This document shows positions 59,001-64,000 of a DNA stretch of 64,000 bases, one piece after another (the stretch's first letter is position 1; each line of letters starts with the position of its first letter). Made by a program: the position numbers and the translations under genes. The notes under the pieces are model-generated. The model saw only the letters and a program-made list of their open reading frames with translations. It did not search any database and was not told the DNA's origin. Origin of the DNA: Rhyzopertha dominica (taxonomy: Eukaryota > Arthropoda > Insecta > Coleoptera > Bostrichidae); the NCBI GenBank assembly GCA_025024175.1, contig QCXZ01000086.1, forward strand, positions 2,046,001 through 2,110,000, in the 5' to 3' direction.

Positions 59001-62000
59001 TGTTCCTCCGCTTCATGCCTCGGGCATAATACATATTGCGTTATGCGACGTATCGTTTCGAATAAGCGGCATCCTCATTTTGAAAATCCCATTCGCGCGA
59101 GTACGCGAGATACAGTTACACTAATTACTGCAGTTATATATAGGGCCGGGAATCATCCCGCGTGTGCACTCCAACACATAATCGAAGTATGCAAGCAATG
59201 CGTGTTACCTTTCCCTGCGGCACTCCACAAGCCGTTACCGTGCACGTCCTTGTAATATTATGTACGCTTGCAGGATTTTATGTCTCGCATTATTACTGGG
59301 GCAAATCCGCCGAGATAATTATTCCGTTTCGACACGATAGTTCGTTCTTTTCTGCCCCGTGTGATTTTCTTATTAACAATAACCGAGTATGCGAAAACGA
59401 GCCGTGTTGCAATACGGCCTATGCTTATGCGCCGAAAACTAGAACAGTGGAATAAATTAGCCTCACTCGCTTGCTGAAAATCATTTACTGGCATTAGCAA
59501 CATCGGTCGGAAACGCTCTAATTTGACAAAGCAAAGCCAGTTCGCAACGTCTACGTTAACAATTTGAGCTAAAAAGATCCTCGTTCACTTCTCTGTATTA
59601 TCTTTATATGAGCGAATCATGGAAAATTCAAAGCCTAACAAAAAACAAAGCAGAAGTCATCCAAGAGATTGAAATGATGAATGTTGACATACTCATTTTT
59701 ATTTAAAAAAAACAGTAAAGGCTACAGAGAGGAACAGCCTACAATCATACCTGGAGTAGGTACCACAACAAGCGAACAAGTAAACGAAGAATAATTAAAT
59801 TAGAAATAAGTATCTTTCATCAAAAGACAGCAGTAATAAGCGTTTATGGAATGAAAAACAATAACAGTACCTAGAGATGACAACGAAGCTTTCTTTGATA
59901 AAGTAAATGGTAATTACAAATTGATTACTGGGAAGAAGTTGAAAACAGCTAACTTCTAACTGAAGAAAACGGAAAACGCTAGGTTAAATAATTTAAAAAA
60001 ATATATCCGTGGATTTAGCTTTGGGTCCTTGATAATGAAACATTTTATATATAAAAAGAAACACTAGTACTTAGCTGTTCCATGGAATTTTATAAATGCT
60101 TGCAGATCTGTTTCGTACCTTTTGGTTTTTGATACTTTGAAGAAGAACCGAAAGGTTCGAAACAGTACTGTATAATTATTAAATTCTGTGAAACAACCAA
60201 GTGCTTTTATATTTTATTTATTTAAATTAGATCAAAACACTGAGAAACGTGATAAACCTTAAAAATATTATGCTACCTATATAAAAACTGTTATGGAGAC
60301 ATGTGGTATACCTACATTGAAACTGAACAAGCAGAAGAAGAAGGTACATTATTTCTGATAATCAAAAGTCTTAAAGTGCATTAGTGCAGTTACCTACATA
60401 TTATTTGGTATATCCAAAGCGCCCGAATTTTTTTTTTGATTGCGGTTTTCAGAGCTAACGACGAACCACAGACGAGGATGTTCTTCCCCCATGGTGTTAA
60501 ATTCAATTTATCGGTCATCGGCCCTTGCCTCTGTTGGGTTCCTCCGATTCAATTTTTCGCCAGATTTAGAGCCTGTTCGGGAGGCCAGACGTACTGTCGA
60601 GTACGTTCTTGACATTTGCGGAGTCCCTGACTACCGACCAAACAACTTTCACGCGCCGCACCAATCGAAAGCAAATATTTTGATTTGCACACGAGAGCCT
60701 CAGCCCATTGTCTCCCAGTAAATTACACCATCGTAGACGAAATTTCACCGCCGCCGATACACCATAAAATGCAAGCTGAAACGGTTGCCAAAAATTACAG
60801 TTTAGGGGGCTTCCTGCAAGGGAAAAAGATTTGATGCATATTTTGAACGCTATGCTTTTTACAGTCCGTCACAACTGCAACCTGTTTGCATTAAAAAATC
60901 AACTCTGCTACGTCCTTGATAATAAGTGAAACTACACCATATATGCCTACTTTCAAATTGTAGGAAAACAACGATCTCAGTTTAATGGACGTAATTATAC
61001 GCAGTGCATAGCGAGAGGGAGAGAAACGGCTTACGTTAATTCTAGGTACAACGCTGGTCTTTTTCTCTGCATGTGGTGGGCAGTTACAGGTTTTGTGACA
61101 AAAAAATAATATAGAACGAGAGTTGTATAATTCGGTTGCGCAAGCACGCGATTTGCAGGTCCTTTCTACTCGCAGTATTATCAGGCGCAAACAAACGACA
61201 TGTTAATGGACCAGCGCAGATTCGCAACCGTTTTATGTAACGACCATTTCTCATGGTAACCTACGAACATAGTTACTTGATTATTAAGGGAAATTGACGT
61301 TTTGGTAAATGAAAATGGAAAGACTTTAAAGTTTGTGTGAACTTTTTAATAAAACTAACAAAATCTGTAATCAACTGAAAGATTTCTGTGTATTTAGGGC
61401 TAGTAATATGAAACCCAAAATAAATCTTTTTATTATTCCATCTGATGATCAGCTATCACCATCCGGTATCCCCAGTATCCGAAGCTACAGCAATACAATG
61501 AAATATGCTAATGCGAAAAATAAATTTGAAAGGTGTATTGACTTACGGTTAAAGCTGTACGAAGTGCTACATTTCAACGTGTGGTATAGAGATAGTCCTT
61601 TATCGAACAATAAAATAAACAATGTTTATTGTCGCCATCCTGACAGCGTGTATATAAAAAGCGATAGTAAAACCACTTCATCTGTGTACGGTCTTTCTTC
61701 CCGAGACGTTTTTTAATAACAGGGCCACGCTAGAGTTATTTGTCCATGACGTGTAAGACAATAGGCAATTAATGCTTCTGAAACCTGTCCGTCCCGATTT
61801 ACATTTTTATTGATTTTGTTAGTGCTCGCCCACTTCTTCAACCTAAAAATCTTTCGACCATCTAATAGCCATATTCGTAATAATGATATGGTATTATGGA
61901 AATTGCCACGTTAGAAAATACCTCTGACATACTATAAACTTTTGTTGTTCTTTATGATAGAGCTGATGAAACGCATCGCAAGTGAAGCAATTGTGGCATA

Positions 62001-64000
62001 GTCGCAGCCGGTACACGAATAATTCCGTGATATGATCCCGAAAACGGACGGTGACTTCAACGATCGATCAGGAAACAAAGTCGGCTACATCCTATTATGC
62101 TCAATTAAGATAAGATATTTCACGATATTTGCATTTCGTTTATGTATCTGGTTTTGTTATGCTGGGTGTCCTAAAAGGTTAAAAAACACAAGAAAAAAGA
62201 TTCTTTTCGACACACTTTTGAATTCAGGTGCGTTGTTTTACAGCATCATATTTAGCCTCAGGAATTTGTGATAGCATTTTTCTTCACATTTTAGACACCC
62301 TGTATTTTAATAATTATACGAAGCAATCTTAAGTAATTCGACAAATTATGGAACAAATGGAAGACAGGGTAATCACAGTCGTGGATAATTTTGGGAAAAT
62401 CAAGTGTAGCGATTTCAAAACAAAAAGTAACATAGGTAGCCTTTGAACGATTTCAAAAATGTATTTGAATCACGGAATTTTTTCCGCCACTAATCTTCAT
62501 TTCAGTCTTCCAGCTTTAACTATATACGTGCATCTATAGGCTGCATGGGCGTAAATCAATGATGTAAAAAACTGCACGGGTAAGAATATTCGCTGCATCG
62601 GCATGTGTGCTTGATCAGTTGGCCACTGCGAGTGGTTTATTTCTTGTTACACATTCTATTTAACTACGGGGAGATAATTATGTAGAAAATAATTGAACAC
62701 ACGGCGCTCGGAGAGAGTTATTTTATCGTCGCATGTGATCTTCCGTTGCATAGTAAATATTTAGTTTTTTTTCCGAATGACTTCAGATAGAAGGTCACAG
62801 CGAACAAAGTTCCAACGTTATCGTTAATTACAGCAGCGACCTTCAATTTCCTAAACCTTTTCAAATGCGGTCTTTCAGAACTGTATCCTGCTACAAATTC
62901 CTGGGTCTAGATAATTGTTCAGAATGCATTCGAGCATTCGTTCCACTTGTGGAACCAATTCTGCGAGGCAGTTTTCAGCGTTTAGAGCAGTCCTGCTGAC
63001 GGTGATTGTACTGGACATACGTGTACCTGAATCACAAGTCTATTTTTAGCTTTCACTCAATGGTATTTTACGATTGGGCGTCTCATATTGAAGATTCCGC
63101 TGGTATGTCATCCGTTCGATCATCCTGCGGATGACCGAGAAGACGCGGCCTCCACTTTTTCGATTTTACTTGGATATAATGCGCGTTTACTTTCACCGAC
63201 CCCCAGTATTTGACAAATTAAAAGCCCATTTCTCGCACACCTTGTTGCTCGTTAAATTACAGATATCGTAATTCTTTTTTAGTGGACTGCAATTATAAGA
63301 TTGTTAGGGTGAACGTATACTGCCCAAACGTGTATTCGTGCCAACAGGTTCTTCTTGAAAGTGATAGCCATGGCTGACTGGTACTGATAACGACTTCAAG
63401 ATGACGTTTTTCGTGCAGTATCATCATTTCATGAAGTAAGTGGGAAATTTGTTCTCTTCATTATCACCACACGATGTTATTTTGTCAAGTCTAGATTAGA
63501 CGCTCTTTCGTCAAATATATACGAGAGTTAACCAAGCTCTTACAACATATCAAACTTCCACAGTGTGGAATTTAATACTTTTAATTTGAAGCTAAAGCTT
63601 AAACGATTATTAACTATTATAATGGTAAATATGATAAAGCGTATATGCATGACGTATTTTTGAGTACGTCCATCTACTTGAAAAAACACAGAAAGCATGC
63701 GGGCCGTGTCATTTTTTAATTAATATATTTAATAATTGCAGCGAGATGCCCTTTACCGCGACCGCGACTCAACAGTTTATTAGTTTTCTTGCCGTCAATT
63801 AAAAACGAACAATCTCGAGTCACTTGAACAAGAAAAAGCTGCATCTCTAATAACTTGCCGCGACTGAGCTCATTATACAGCGGCATGTCTAGAATTCGCA
63901 CGTCAAAAAGGTATCTGCAGATTCATTACACGAGAATTAAACTACTTTGGACATATTAAATTTTGATATCATCCGAGATAGGCGTTGTAATTTCGCCCAC
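56026..64000. other. About 8 kb with no recognisable coding exon
   Basis: The missing N-terminal exon(s) and promoter of the MH2-only gene should lie here or beyond the window, but I could not place them. Blocks at about 58800-59460 and 60430-60790 look GC- and CpG-richer than the AT-rich surroundings, without coding signs, and could be regulatory. The open frame with ATG at 61408 (stop at 61716) is an orphan of 102 codons. Confidence 0.5.
62160..62304. mobile_element. Small terminal-inverted-repeat element (MITE-like)
   Basis: The left end TGCTGGGTGTCCTAAAA mirrors the right end, which reads TACAGGGTGTCTAAAA on the minus strand. That gives about 16 bp of imperfect terminal inverted repeat around a 145-base element. 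The interior is AT-rich and cannot encode a transposase. The end sequence recalls the block at 28790. Confidence 0.55.

Noticed and set aside
60440..60721. 93-codon frame in a GC-richer block (plus)
   Set aside because: Starts at TTG, opposite strand is also open, no family match; treated as possible regulatory DNA only.
61408..61716. 102-codon open frame with ATG (plus)
   Set aside because: No recognisable domain, no promoter or poly(A) context, AT-rich codon use. Such a length is expected by chance in 8 kb of non-coding sequence.

Overview
The window looks like nuclear DNA of an insect, probably a holometabolous one and perhaps a beetle. The species cannot be read from the sequence. It is AT-rich, has scattered N calls, and carries intron-containing animal genes whose exons are mostly joined by short GT-AG introns. 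I rebuilt eleven genes by matching protein families and checking that splice sites and reading phases close. Nine are complete or nearly so. The first gene lacks its 5' exons and the last lacks its N-terminal exon(s).

Left part (0-16 kb), compact and housekeeping-like: the 3' part of a secreted/anchored VWC-domain gene (+); NDUFA1, complex I (-); FUNDC1 (+); the Pol I factor UBF/UBTF, nine coding exons (-); an endosomal NHE6/7/9-type Na+/H+ exchanger, twelve coding exons (-); and the ER oxidoreductase ERp57/PDIA3 (+), whose last coding part is thrown out of frame by one extra C in a C run. VWC/NDUFA1 and FUNDC1/UBF are convergent pairs; NDUFA1/FUNDC1 and NHE/PDIA3 are divergent pairs.

Middle (16-36 kb): BOLA3 (-), an intronless gene with both conserved blocks of the GSK3-binding protein FRAT/GBP (+), about 7 kb with no recognisable gene, and prolidase PEPD (+). 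A small candidate coding exon at 16419-16456 can be spliced in phase to prolidase. If that is real, BOLA3 and FRAT lie inside a prolidase intron of about 10.8 kb.

Right part (36-64 kb): gelsolin (-), convergent with PEPD and with an N-terminal signal-peptide-like exon; a 5 kb gene-free stretch; an MH2-only gene related to Drosophila expansion/rebuf (-), spread over more than 9 kb; and about 8 kb with no recognisable gene. Relics of non-LTR retrotransposons and small terminal-inverted-repeat elements lie in introns and spacers.

The main points for follow-up are: (1) the FRAT/GBP homologue in an insect; (2) two minor-spliceosome (U12) introns in the exchanger gene, one AT-AC and one GT-AG, both with an exact branch-site match; (3) a directional motif, TCTGGCAACRCTG, upstream of five genes and always in the sense orientation of the gene, resembling Drosophila Motif 1/M1BP; (4) two facing 33-column arms between BOLA3 and FRAT that contain this motif; (5) the PDIA3 frameshift. 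I saw no CRISPR array, operon, tRNA or rRNA gene.
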